From positions 310,001-374,000 of the forward strand of contig JABELC010000003.1 of NCBI GenBank assembly GCA_028455995.1: 64,000 nt of DNA. Direction: 5' to 3'. The DNA comes from Scleromitrula shiraiana (lineage: Eukaryota > Ascomycota > Leotiomycetes > Helotiales > Sclerotiniaceae). A program made the translations under genes and the position numbers. This document shows, piece after piece, positions 25,051-33,867 of the stretch; within the stretch, counting starts at the first letter, position 1; each line of letters opens with the position of its first letter. The notes below the pieces were generated by a model, which was given only the letters and a program-made list of their open reading frames with translations, was not told the origin of the DNA and ran no database searches.

Positions 25051-25890
25051 ATGGATATTGACGAATTTCTTGTCGATCCTTTTGGGGATGTTACAAGACC
25101 ATCTGATAATGCGAATACACCACAGAGTGACTTACAGGCTCTTACCAGAGCATGGGTCAATGAGCGCGGGGCCCCAGAAATTCTACCGTCAGTTTTACAT
25201 TAGCAATGAAGCTACCAATCAACACTCCCATTTCTCGACCTCAAACTGACGATACGAGGCTTTAGATGGCCTGCAAACAATCTCATCGAGCGAGTTTCGG
25301 AACGAATCAAACAACAAATTGAGAAAGTCGAGGAATTGACTGGAGACATGGATCCGAAGACTAATTTTGGTCTGATATGCTTGCAGACGGAATTGGAGAG
25401 GTGGAAATATTTAATTAGAGGATTGGTGAGAGCTAGAATCGCAAAGGTAGGTTCAATATAGCGCATCGACTGTTTGTCCATGCTGACCGACCTTCCTTAG
25501 ATTGATGCACATACATTATACTACTTAAGTGACGAAGATCTCCGCTCGAGATTATCAGAAACGGAAATCGCATACGCTACGCGCCATCAACAATTACTGC
25601 ATACGCACTATCTATCGAGTTTTCTCGGGAGCTTCCCAGCAGCGCTACAGAATTTAAATGATACGGCGGGAACGATGTCGATGATTAGTGGGCCGGATGA
25701 AGATACGGGTGTTTTTGCAAGGGGTCTGGGATCGAAGGATGGCTTTAAGGGGGATGATGGGAGTGTGTTTGTTATGGGGAGGGGGAGGGATGGGGATGGC
25801 GAGATTGAGGTTAGGAGGGGGGAGGTGGTGATTGCTAGGTGGTCGGATGTTAGGGGGCATGTTGAGAAGGGGGAGATGGAGTTGGTGTGA
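25051..25890 (+). CDS. SLD5: GINS complex subunit Sld5
   Basis: Subunit of the GINS tetramer (Sld5-Psf1-Psf2-Psf3), which joins Cdc45 and MCM2-7 in the CMG replicative helicase. Exons 25051-25187, 25266-25446 and 25501-25890 encode 235 residues. Donors are GTCAGT and GTAGGT; the branch sites contain CTGAC. Family features in order are an early Leu/Trp block (DLQALTRAWVNERGAPEILP), the helical A domain (LIERVSERIKQQIEKVEEL, then LQTELERWKYLIRGLVRAR), the conserved IDAHTLYYLS and HYLSSFL segments, and the C-terminal beta domain ending RRGEVVIARWSDVRG...GEMELV. Phase is consistent at both junctions. The Gly/Asp-rich stretch before the B domain is a low-complexity insertion. Confidence 0.92.
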
Positions 25891-26690
25891 TGGGGAGTCG
25901 GTATGATACAAATGCAAGAAGATACCCAGTTGAATAGAAGGCATAGCGTAGCAGCATTGTTGGGGATGAATGATGTTGAGATTTGATTGTTCAATGTTAT
26001 GTTACCAAGTCATCATGTATCTGATTTTGAACTACGACTCCAATAGTTTGGATCTAATACTGAGCATACTGGACATAGGGAAGTTTGCTATATTATTCTG
26101 TAACCTGTGTCTTTGTTTACTTATATATTCATATCTGATTTATGACATATAGAAGGGTGCATGTTTACTCATACATCTATATCTGATATATGACGTGTAG
26201 GAGGGTGGTTCATGTTTACTCACACATTTATCTATTTCATGACTGATAGGAGGGTAAGTGCCCAGTCACACATCTATATCTGATTCTCACGAGAGAAGGA
26301 AGGATGAGCATTCCAAATTATTATATCTGAACGTCTGATTGGTGAGAAACGTGTTATTCACGCATTTCGTCGACTGCTCATTGAGTAGTAACGGCGACTC
26401 TTTCGATTATATCTGATTTACACAAGAGAAAGAAGTACAGGTCTTCCATGTTATCATGTCTGGACATCTGATTCGCTGAAGATATATTATTCGCACCTTT
26501 GGTTAATTGCTTGTTGAGTTACAATGTTGAGTTTTAGAGGTGCAAAAGTGCATAAAATCTCGAGATTTTCTCGTTGTGGATAGAGTTTCTTTCATGTTCA
26601 ATATTCAATTTACTAGTATTCAAACTTTACCTTGATTTATTTGGTTAATAATCATACACTTTTATTTCGTATTTACCTTAGGAGATTTTC
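25891..26690. repeat. Intergenic tandem repeats upstream of the first island gene
   Basis: Contains three to four ~65-bp degenerate tandem copies (about 26125-26290) with cores such as CATCTATATCTGAT followed by AGGAGGGT. Two ~120-bp related units follow (about 26288-26400 and 26410-26531), each ending in the shared TTATTC...TTGAGTA element. A TATA-like context, TGCATAAAATCTCGAGAT, lies about 150 bp before the next start codon. Confidence 0.6.
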
Positions 26691-27365
26691 ATGATGAGTT
26701 CTCCTCCAGATAAGCGGAAGCCGCGCAAATTGCAAAGGCGCCGGCCAGTAGATAAGGGCCAAAGCAGCAGGCAAATCCCACTACGAATCGGAAACCCGCA
26801 CCTTAAGGGCAGCACAGCTGACCAAGTTGATGGACCCGCTCAACCAAATCCCAACCCAATGCAGCAACAATCCATCCCCGCTCAGCCTTACCCTAGCGCA
26901 AGCACTGTACCAGTCGCTGATATGCAAGCTCAGCAACAATACGACCCCTCGCAATCATATCCTGGCGCAAGTACTGGATTCATCACTGGTATGCAACCTC
27001 AGCAACCTCTTTATCAAGCCTCTCAAGACCCTGCCCCTACAAGCGAAATGTATTATTCAAGCGATCCATCCCAATCATCAATTAGTTCAAGTCAGCTTGG
27101 GGCTGGACTGAGCCCACCACCTGCGAACTTCTATCAACAGGTGCCAGCTCAATCATACCAAAGTATTCCCTCGACAGAAGATAGCTCAAGTGTAGCATCA
27201 CAATACTCGACCCATTCAAATCCTGTTGTGACTCAATTGAGTCCTCCTCATCATGAGAGTCCGGCGGCTGCTGCTCGAAGAGGGAATTATCAAAATCCTG
27301 GTTCTCGTGGTCACAAACCGGCAGAAACATGGTATTCTTCATCTTCGGAACGTTCGAGTCGGTAG
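26691..27365 (+). CDS. Unrecognised disordered protein, island member A
   Basis: Intronless, 224 residues, no recognised domain. It has a strongly basic N-terminus (DKRKPRKLQRRRPVDKG), then a Gln/Pro/Ser/Tyr-rich tail containing two copies of a ~23-residue repeat (around 62-110, cores AQPYPSAST and SQSYPGAST), and a Ser-rich C-terminus. The start context (GATTTTCATGATGAGTTCTCC) closely resembles that of member B, whose 3' flank is also related, so A and B look like tandem duplicates. ATG-ATG at the start leaves the exact initiator open by one codon. No signal peptide or membrane segment is visible. Confidence 0.6.
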   Translation: MMSSPPDKRKPRKLQRRRPVDKGQSSRQIPLRIGNPHLKGSTADQVDGPAQPNPNPMQQQSIPAQPYPSASTVPVADMQAQQQYDPSQSYPGASTGFITGMQPQQPLYQASQDPAPTSEMYYSSDPSQSSISSSQLGAGLSPPPANFYQQVPAQSYQSIPSTEDSSSVASQYSTHSNPVVTQLSPPHHESPAAAARRGNYQNPGSRGHKPAETWYSSSSERSSR

Positions 27366-28034
27366 AGTTACCATATTAACGGGCCTAGGAAATATTATAC
27401 TTCATAGGGAATCGTGACCGTGGTTGGTTAGTTCAGTGAGGGAGAGTTGCAGGAGCGCGATTGTTGTTCTTTGTTCTTTGTTTTTCTTTCCTTTTCATTC
27501 GTGTCCTTTTAGGGGAGTTGATCGGTTGGATGGTGGATGTGTTTGGTTATTTGGATAGATTTTGTTTTATGAAAGAGAAAGTGTAAAAGAATATGAGATT
27601 ATCTGGATTCTATATTAAAAATCTTCAAAATTAAAAAAAAAGTCTTTTCTGTATTATTGAACACTATGTTTTTATTGTAATATTATTACTTTTGTAATAT
27701 CTTTTAAAATTATGTCTAATATTTTGTCTCTTTCGTTGATGTCTTTTGTGGATGATTATTATTGTAGATAATATAATGAATATTGTAGTTATTCATACAT
27801 TTCGTTGACTCCTGGTTGATTCCACATTGATTTTCAATATCAACTTTTTAGGGGTGCAAAAGTGCATAAAGTCTCGAGATTTCTCCCTTTTGAACAAAGT
27901 TCCTTCCTATACAACTCTTCATATTTGTACTATCATATTCAGTTAAAAAATATTGCTTTTAATGAAGGTTCTTTCACGTCAAATCCACTAAGTTCAAAAC
28001 ATCGCTTTTGCATTTACATTTAAGGATTTTCACT
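27366..28034. repeat. Spacer A-B with shared promoter-like repeat
   Basis: The 3' flank of A contains GAGTTACCATATTAACGG, similar to the B flank. One copy of the island element (about 27788-27835) precedes GGTGCAAAAGTGCATAAAGTCTCGAGAT (about 27853-27880). That sequence is almost identical to the one before gene A and sits about 155 bp before the gene B start. Confidence 0.6.
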
Positions 28035-28724
28035 ATGAGTTCAGCTCCGGGAAAGTCTGGTCGCAATTTATTACGCAAGAAACGAAAGGAAGAAAAGCAT
28101 AGCGAAGATGCCCAAAAACCACAAATTTCAGAGCCAATTCAGCAGTCCTCTGGTGATGCTTCTGGTGATAGCCAGCGATCTCCAAATCGACTTCCAGAAA
28201 GTTCGGTTACTGTTCCAAGAGGCACAACTCGCGCTCCTACTATACCCACAAAAGTAATAAAAAGACAAATCTCAAACCCAATCGCTGTACAAAGTTCAGT
28301 CCTGGGGATAGTTCGAGACGACAATGCGTGGCCTCCTGTTGATCTTTCTCTTAAATCGGCAATTGGGGCATCCCAATCTTGGAATTCCACTCACAATTCC
28401 TCTGGGTCTCAGCAATCCCTTGCCAATCCAAGCAGTGGCCCTACCGCTAGGGCATCCCAATCTTGGAATTCCACTCATAATTCCTCTGGGTCCCAGCCCC
28501 TCGCTGAACTAAGCGGTACCTCTGTCTCCGGTGCGCAACATCAGCAACCCCTTGCCAACCCAAGCGGTGATTCTACCGCTGGGGCACAACATCAGCAACA
28601 TGCCGACCAGAATTCGGCGAGTGCTGAACAAATAGCAGCCTTTCAACTTCCGTATCATTATGATGATTCTCCGTATCAATCTAATGACGCTCGGTTTACG
28701 TATGACGCATCTAGTGGTCAATAA
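28035..28724 (+). CDS. Unrecognised disordered protein, island member B
   Basis: Intronless, 229 residues from the ATG at 28035; the open frame continues upstream without an ATG. The N-terminus is basic (GKSGRNLLRKKRKEEKH). The middle carries two exact copies of ASQSWNSTHNSSGSQ, followed by two GAQHQQ...NPSG units, so it grew by internal duplication. The C-terminus is Tyr/Asp/Ser-rich (SPYQSNDARFTYDASSGQ). No catalytic motif, signal peptide or membrane helix was seen. It pairs with member A by its 5' and 3' flanks. Confidence 0.6.
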   Translation: MSSAPGKSGRNLLRKKRKEEKHSEDAQKPQISEPIQQSSGDASGDSQRSPNRLPESSVTVPRGTTRAPTIPTKVIKRQISNPIAVQSSVLGIVRDDNAWPPVDLSLKSAIGASQSWNSTHNSSGSQQSLANPSSGPTARASQSWNSTHNSSGSQPLAELSGTSVSGAQHQQPLANPSGDSTAGAQHQQHADQNSASAEQIAAFQLPYHYDDSPYQSNDARFTYDASSGQ

Positions 28725-29721
28725 TTCTGATTTTTCTGAGCTACCGTAGTAACGGATATATGAGGTGATAGATCTCGTGGGAGATTATGCTGGGGGTGAT
28801 TGATTAGGGATGGAGTGATGGAAAGTCGTTTCATTTGTTTTTAGAATTGGTTCGGGGTTGCATATTTTGGGTTTTGGTTCTGTTTCTTTAAAGGATATCT
28901 GTGAATGGTATGGGATTATCAGAGATTTATGTTGGGAATTGTTAGAATTGGGGAGGAGTCTCTTTTGTAATGGGAATATCGTGTTTTGTTCTTTAATATT
29001 GTTTTTTTATAACGCTTTTTTTGTAATCATGCTTGTTACTCTGTTCTTCTCGCCAGTTTATTTTGTTTGCGATTATTGGCGTAGATAATATGGTGAATAC
29101 TGCAGATGGCTAGTTCTTTTGCAAAGGGCTATATCCTTAACTATATCCGATCGAGATACTCAACAATGACAACTTGATTGATATTATTCCTTTACGTATG
29201 GCTTGACTGTTAGTCTGCAAGATGCTAAAATATTGTTTCTTAATTTTCTAGTCATACATATTGTATCGTCATCTTTGCGTTTATAATTGATTCATGATAG
29301 AAGAAAAGTTGACTGTCTACTCATGAATCATCCACACAAAAGAAGGAAAGGAGTCATGGATCTACTGACTACCTTTTCTGAGTGGAGGAGAAACATATTA
29401 TTCATATATTTCGTTGACTGAGGTTGAGTAATAATATTCTTTCTGAGTCTACATAAATGAAGGAAAGGAGTCATGAGCGTTCTATATACCATTCCTGATT
29501 GGAGGAGGAGCATATTATTCATATATTTGATTGAACAACCTTGAGTAATGATATTGGTTCTTGATAATTGGGAATGTATAAAGTTTTGGGATGTTTTCCG
29601 CATAAACTGAAATAGTCCTTTAACATGCAACATCCGAATCTACGCAAACTTTGTTTTATTTTACCTTGTTAGGATAGAAATAGTACCTTTATTTTACATT
29701 CGCATTCGGAAATATTTTATC
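28725..29721. repeat. Spacer B-C with a ~118-bp tandem duplication
   Basis: Two successive copies of a ~118-bp unit begin at about 29341 and 29459 (GAAGGAAAGGAGTCATG...). Each includes the island element CATATTATTCATATATTT...TTGAGTAATGATATT. The TATA-like TGTATAAAGTTTTGG and the block CCTTTAACATGCAACATCC lie upstream of gene C. No gene was found. Confidence 0.6.
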
Positions 29722-31215
29722 ATGCCGTTGGATAAGTCAAGGGGGAGAAATAGGATTGAATCTAAGACGGAAGCTGAGAGGGCAGTAGAAGAGCAAGAAC
29801 AAGCGAAGAGGGACCTTGAGAGGGACCTTAGGAAACTTGAGAAGCAACTTGAGAAGAAAAAGAGGGAGCTTAAGAAGAAGAATCAAGAGAAGCCACTATC
29901 TCCTATACCCTCTAAATACCAGAGTGCCAAGACACAATTCCCTACATCAATCTCCAGTGTTACCAATGACGCTGCAAGGTACATACCCAGCGGTAACACA
30001 AGATCCGATTCGGGGTGCAACCAACCAGTCTTTGTCAAAACACATAAACATCCGAATACTGAGACAAAACCTTCCACACAAAAGCTCAGTGGTTCCTATA
30101 TAGCTGCAACGGAGCAATCAACCAGCAGCGATGAGTTGTGGTCTAATACACCAAACATGTTTGAACACTGGGTTAAAAGCAGATTTGATTCTGAACATGA
30201 GAAAGAAATAGCCCGGTCACAGCTACCTGCTCAATCCGCTCCTGCGTTGGGTGCTTCTCGGCTTGGCAAATCGCCTAAATCAACATACTCTGCATCTTCC
30301 ATTCGTCGTAAGCCTGTTCCTGAACCTACTTTCAGCGCTTCTCAGCCTGGCATATTGTCTCCTGCCGCATCATCTGTACCAATACACTCTGCGTCTTCCA
30401 TTCGTCGTAAGCCTGTTCCTGAACCTACTTTCAGCGCTTCTCAGCCTAGCATATTGTCTCCTGCCGCATCATCTGTACCAATACACTCTAAATCTTCAAT
30501 TAATCATAAGTCTGGTCCTACTCCTAAATCTGCTCAACCTGTCGTATCGCCTCCTGCCGGATCGTCTGTACCAATACGCTCTAAATTTTCAAGTCGTCGT
30601 CCGCCTGTTGCGTCCACACGAAATCCTGCAGCTGGAATATTATCATTAAATTTAACGTCTCGACCTGCTATCAATTTCTCTGGAAGAATCTTTAGTGATT
30701 CACAAGCTCATTTACCTCTGCACAAAGAATGGTTGGAAACACGCGAGGAGACCATATTTTTACCCCCTGAAATACCAACATCAGCCCCATCCAAGCTAAG
30801 AAAACTATTTACATTCCGCAAATCTCAAGCCTCAGCCATCAAACCATCATACAAAAAGAATTATCCAACTGCGACACAACCAGGTCTCGTTCAGTCTACT
30901 CAACCTCCTCAACCTCCTCAACCTCCTCGACACAATCAGCCTTCTCGGCCTACTCAACCTCCTCAATCTACTGAACCGGCAAAACTTCCCACAGCATTCA
31001 ATAACGCAAGTGAGGAGATACTCTCAATTATAGAGACAGTGGAACCATCACCTAGATTAGTACCTTTAACCCAAGGGCCTTTTCGCCCACATGTAAATTC
31101 TCATCAAAGATCTGGCGGGTCTAGTTCTGGATCGTATTATCCTCATGATTATCATCCTCATGATCATGGCCGTATTCCCCGAGAAAAAGAAGAACAGAAA
31201 CGGCAGCGTAGATAG
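29722..31215 (+). CDS. Unrecognised island member C; CaaX tail cut off by a stop codon
   Basis: Intronless, 497 residues. The N-terminus is highly charged and likely coiled coil (about 12-55, many Glu/Lys/Arg heptads). The rest is Ser/Pro-rich and disordered. Two 33-residue (99-bp) direct repeats lie at 30285-30383 and 30384-30482, with a diverged third copy after them. A Pro-Gln/Pro-rich run (TQPPQSTEPAK region) precedes the end. The frame closes at TAG (31213-31215). The next codons read R-S-S-G-C-V-I-L and then TAA (31240-31242), matching the real C-terminus of member D (GGCCVIL). So the gene has either lost its prenylation box by a nonsense change or reaches it by readthrough. Confidence 0.6.
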   Translation: MPLDKSRGRNRIESKTEAERAVEEQEQAKRDLERDLRKLEKQLEKKKRELKKKNQEKPLSPIPSKYQSAKTQFPTSISSVTNDAARYIPSGNTRSDSGCNQPVFVKTHKHPNTETKPSTQKLSGSYIAATEQSTSSDELWSNTPNMFEHWVKSRFDSEHEKEIARSQLPAQSAPALGASRLGKSPKSTYSASSIRRKPVPEPTFSASQPGILSPAASSVPIHSASSIRRKPVPEPTFSASQPSILSPAASSVPIHSKSSINHKSGPTPKSAQPVVSPPAGSSVPIRSKFSSRRPPVASTRNPAAGILSLNLTSRPAINFSGRIFSDSQAHLPLHKEWLETREETIFLPPEIPTSAPSKLRKLFTFRKSQASAIKPSYKKNYPTATQPGLVQSTQPPQPPQPPRHNQPSRPTQPPQSTEPAKLPTAFNNASEEILSIIETVEPSPRLVPLTQGPFRPHVNSHQRSGGSSSGSYYPHDYHPHDHGRIPREKEEQKRQRR

Positions 31216-31242
31216 CGTAGTAGCGGTTGTGTGATCCTTTAA
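31216..31242 (+). pseudogene. In-frame CaaX tail (SSGCVIL) beyond the stop of member C
   Basis: Eight sense codons and TAA follow the TAG in the same frame. The final CVIL is a canonical CaaX box; Leu at X favours geranylgeranylation. The nucleotide sequence and the 3' flank (GGCCCCGTGGG...TTTTCGCC) are homologous to the 3' end of member D. Confidence 0.6.
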
Positions 31243-32249
31243 GGCCCCGTGGGTGTTAATGTATTTTCGCCCTTTACTATAGAATCCTTTAAGGAATACA
31301 TATAGAATAATAACAATCATACCAACCTTAAAGTCATTCTTGATTCAGCAATCGTGATTTGATGCATGTATTGATGAGACATGTAGTGGTTTAATTGAGT
31401 AAAAAGTCTTTAAAAGTATCAAGTTTTGCTGGCAACACCGTTACCGTTATTTGGGTTAACATGAAACGGCACTATTCGACGGATGCAGCTAATAAAGTTG
31501 ATCTTCACGCATGATTTGGAGGTAGTATCAGTATTGTATGAAGCAACTTTGAAGACAGTCATTTGTATTCAGTTGGTTTTATATCTTCATCTACTATTTT
31601 ATGTATAGATTTTCAAATGAAGCTTAACGAGTTCCAGAATACTTAATGTGACTTGAAATGATGCTCATGTCACAAAAGAATGAGATCAAATGATCAACTA
31701 AATATGACTAAAGGTGCTCCGCACCCTTAGTGTCATATCATAGTATATATAGAGGGAGCTTCGCTCCCTCTCTAGATAGATCAATCAACAAGTTTTTGAC
31801 TATGCTCCTTTCTGTGTGACAGCTCAACCTGATGATATGATGGTCATATCACAGCCTTAACTTTGGCAAGTTTTGTTAGTCTTATTTGGGGTTCAAAAAG
31901 AAACATGTGGCTATTCGCACATATCATTCACTGAGTATTGAGTAATAATGTTGGCTTTGTGAGTCTTTAACTGATATTTTATCATATCGAGAAAAATAAG
32001 ATGTGTTAATGATACATAACTTATCATGTCAAGTAGATTGGATGTTGAGTAATAATATTTATTTTGCTTGAGTCAGAGGAATCAAAAGGTGTATAAAGTC
32101 TAGAAACTGTTTTCTGGTAGATACAGAGAGTTCTTTAATATTCAACATTATATTGATGTAAACTTAAGTTGACCTATCTTAATAAGACCTATCTTACCAA
32201 TACGTAAACAATAGACCAAGATTATATTTGAATTTAAAGATATTTCATC
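31243..32249. repeat. Spacer C-D with double hairpin and island elements
   Basis: After the shared 3' flank it holds two adjacent GC-rich hairpins (31704-31736 and 31752-31770), an island element (31911-31953), a partial copy (about 32027-32063) and a TATA-like GTGTATAAAGTC about 150 bp before gene D. No open frame looks coding. Confidence 0.6.
31704..31770 (+). repeat. Tandem GC-rich double hairpin
   Basis: The first hairpin is ATGACTAAAGGTGC-TCC-GCACCCTTAGTGTCAT, with near-complete pairing. The second, 15 bp later, is GAGGGAGC-TTC-GCTCCCTC, a perfect 8-bp stem. They stand out in an AT-rich spacer and resemble the double-hairpin elements known from some fungal mitochondrial genomes. Whether this is of mitochondrial origin is inference. 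Confidence 0.6.
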
Positions 32250-32924
32250 ATGCCACTTCAAAGAAAACCAGCGGCTAGAGGCAGGAATGAACCCAATGGA
32301 AAACTCAAGATAGAACCTCAGAAGGAAGAGACATCTCTATCTCTTACAACCTCGACATACTATCCCACCCGCACAAGCTTTGAACCAGAGTATAATCCGC
32401 CAGAATTAGTTTCAGAACAATATAAAAAATATTACGAGCGCGAATTCGCGTCTCCAGCCGAGAAAGCACCAAGGCAGCCTGTTCCTACTGGCGTTTCTCG
32501 ACCTACCAAACCGCTTGTATCAATACCCTCCTCAATCCATCGTCGTCCTGTTCCTACTCCTAAGTCTTCTCGACCTACCATATCACTTCCTGTCGCATCA
32601 CCTGCATCAACAAAGCCTGTATTTAAAGTTCCTCGCAAGCCTACTCCTCGTCAAAGTCCGGCACTTTCAGCCGTGCCATTAATTATACCTCCTATCCCCC
32701 AATCTGCTACCACTTTCCAGACAAGTGATGGATATTTTGCAAATCACTCAGAATTAGGATCAATGAGGACAGCAGATGTATCTCCGATTGGGTCCATTGG
32801 GTCTTCAACGCTCCGTCATATTAGAATGGATAGGAGCGTTTCACCTGAGTCCGGATCATCAGCATATCCACTGGAAGAAAAGCGGGGAAATAAAGACAGT
32901 GGCGGGTGCTGTGTAATTCTTTAA
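32250..32924 (+). CDS. Unrecognised island member D with CaaX prenylation box
   Basis: Intronless, 224 residues. The N-terminus is basic (MPLQRKPAARGRNEPNGK). The body is Pro/Ser/Thr-rich with repeated RPVPTPKSSRP / RKPTPRQSP-like units that resemble member C (RRKPVPEPTFS). The C-terminus is RGNKDSGGCCVIL, a CaaX box with Leu at X (geranylgeranyl type expected) and a neighbouring Cys that could be palmitoylated. This predicts a disordered protein anchored to the cytoplasmic face of a membrane. No domain is recognised. The shared tail, shared 3' flank and adjacency make it a tandem paralogue of C. Confidence 0.65.
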   Translation: MPLQRKPAARGRNEPNGKLKIEPQKEETSLSLTTSTYYPTRTSFEPEYNPPELVSEQYKKYYEREFASPAEKAPRQPVPTGVSRPTKPLVSIPSSIHRRPVPTPKSSRPTISLPVASPASTKPVFKVPRKPTPRQSPALSAVPLIIPPIPQSATTFQTSDGYFANHSELGSMRTADVSPIGSIGSSTLRHIRMDRSVSPESGSSAYPLEEKRGNKDSGGCCVIL

Positions 32925-33867
32925 GAATGTAGATGGATGGAGTTTTATTGAGATTTGGTGGATGTTGGAGGCATTAGAACCTGAAGACGTAAATGGATGA
33001 ATGTTTATGAGATTGTTTAATTCTGAAGGTGGATTCGGTAATGAGATGGCGTTATAATTGTACGATGGATGACGTGGGAGGTGAGGGCCCCGTGGGGTTT
33101 AAGTGTTTTCGCCGTTTAGTAGAGAATTCTGTAAAGAATATATAGAATAATAAGATCATTAGTAAGCTTTTATGCATTCTTAATTCGATAATTTGTGATG
33201 TGATGTGATAAATGTATTAGAATTATGTACGCAGGAAAAGATGTTTGTAAGTTATGTTAGTCTTGATTTGGGAAAGGGTTTTGCTATATGTTTTCCTATG
33301 TTTTCCTACCTTCTACCAGTATTATTTCTACCATTATAGGATCATTTGTAATCATGCTTAATGTAGTATTTCCTACTTGTATGAATAACTATACTAGTGT
33401 ATATATAACGTAGTGAATATTGTAAATAGTCAGTTAGTATAAAGTATTGTATTTTGAACTATATAAGATTCAGATATTTATTTAAATATTTTCACATCAA
33501 AAACAGAAAGGAACCATTAATGTTCTGTCTTTCTATGTTTTCTTTTGGCTTTACGAAAACATGTTGTTATTCATACATTTCACTCATTAGTTGTTGAGTA
33601 ATAATGTTCGCGTTCTCAATATTTGGCTGTTTAAGAGAAAATCAAACATGCCATTCACACATTTTGCTTATTACTTGTTGAGTAATAATGTTCATTTTTA
33701 AGGGATGTAGAGGAGCTAAAAAGTCTATAAAGTCTACAGACATTGTCTTGAGGGATTGAAAGAGTTCTTTAACATTCAACATCCAAATTCACGCAAGCTT
33801 GATCTTACTCTACCTTGTTTAGTTAGGAAATACACTCACCAAACATTTACCTTCAAGAATCTTCAAC
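32925..33867. repeat. Spacer D-E with two island elements
   Basis: The 3' flank related to that of C (GGGCCCCGTGGGG...GTTTTCGCCG) sits about 160 bp past the D stop. Two copies of TTATTCATACATTT...TTGTTGAGTAATAATGTT-type sequence follow (about 33564-33608 and 33651-33693). A TATA-like GTCTATAAAGTC and TTCTTTAACATTCAACATCC lie upstream of gene E. Confidence 0.6.

Noticed and set aside
26353..33693. CRISPR-like array from the recurring ~45-bp element
   Set aside because: Copies are degenerate, irregularly spaced by hundreds to thousands of bases and separated by genes, in a eukaryotic genome.
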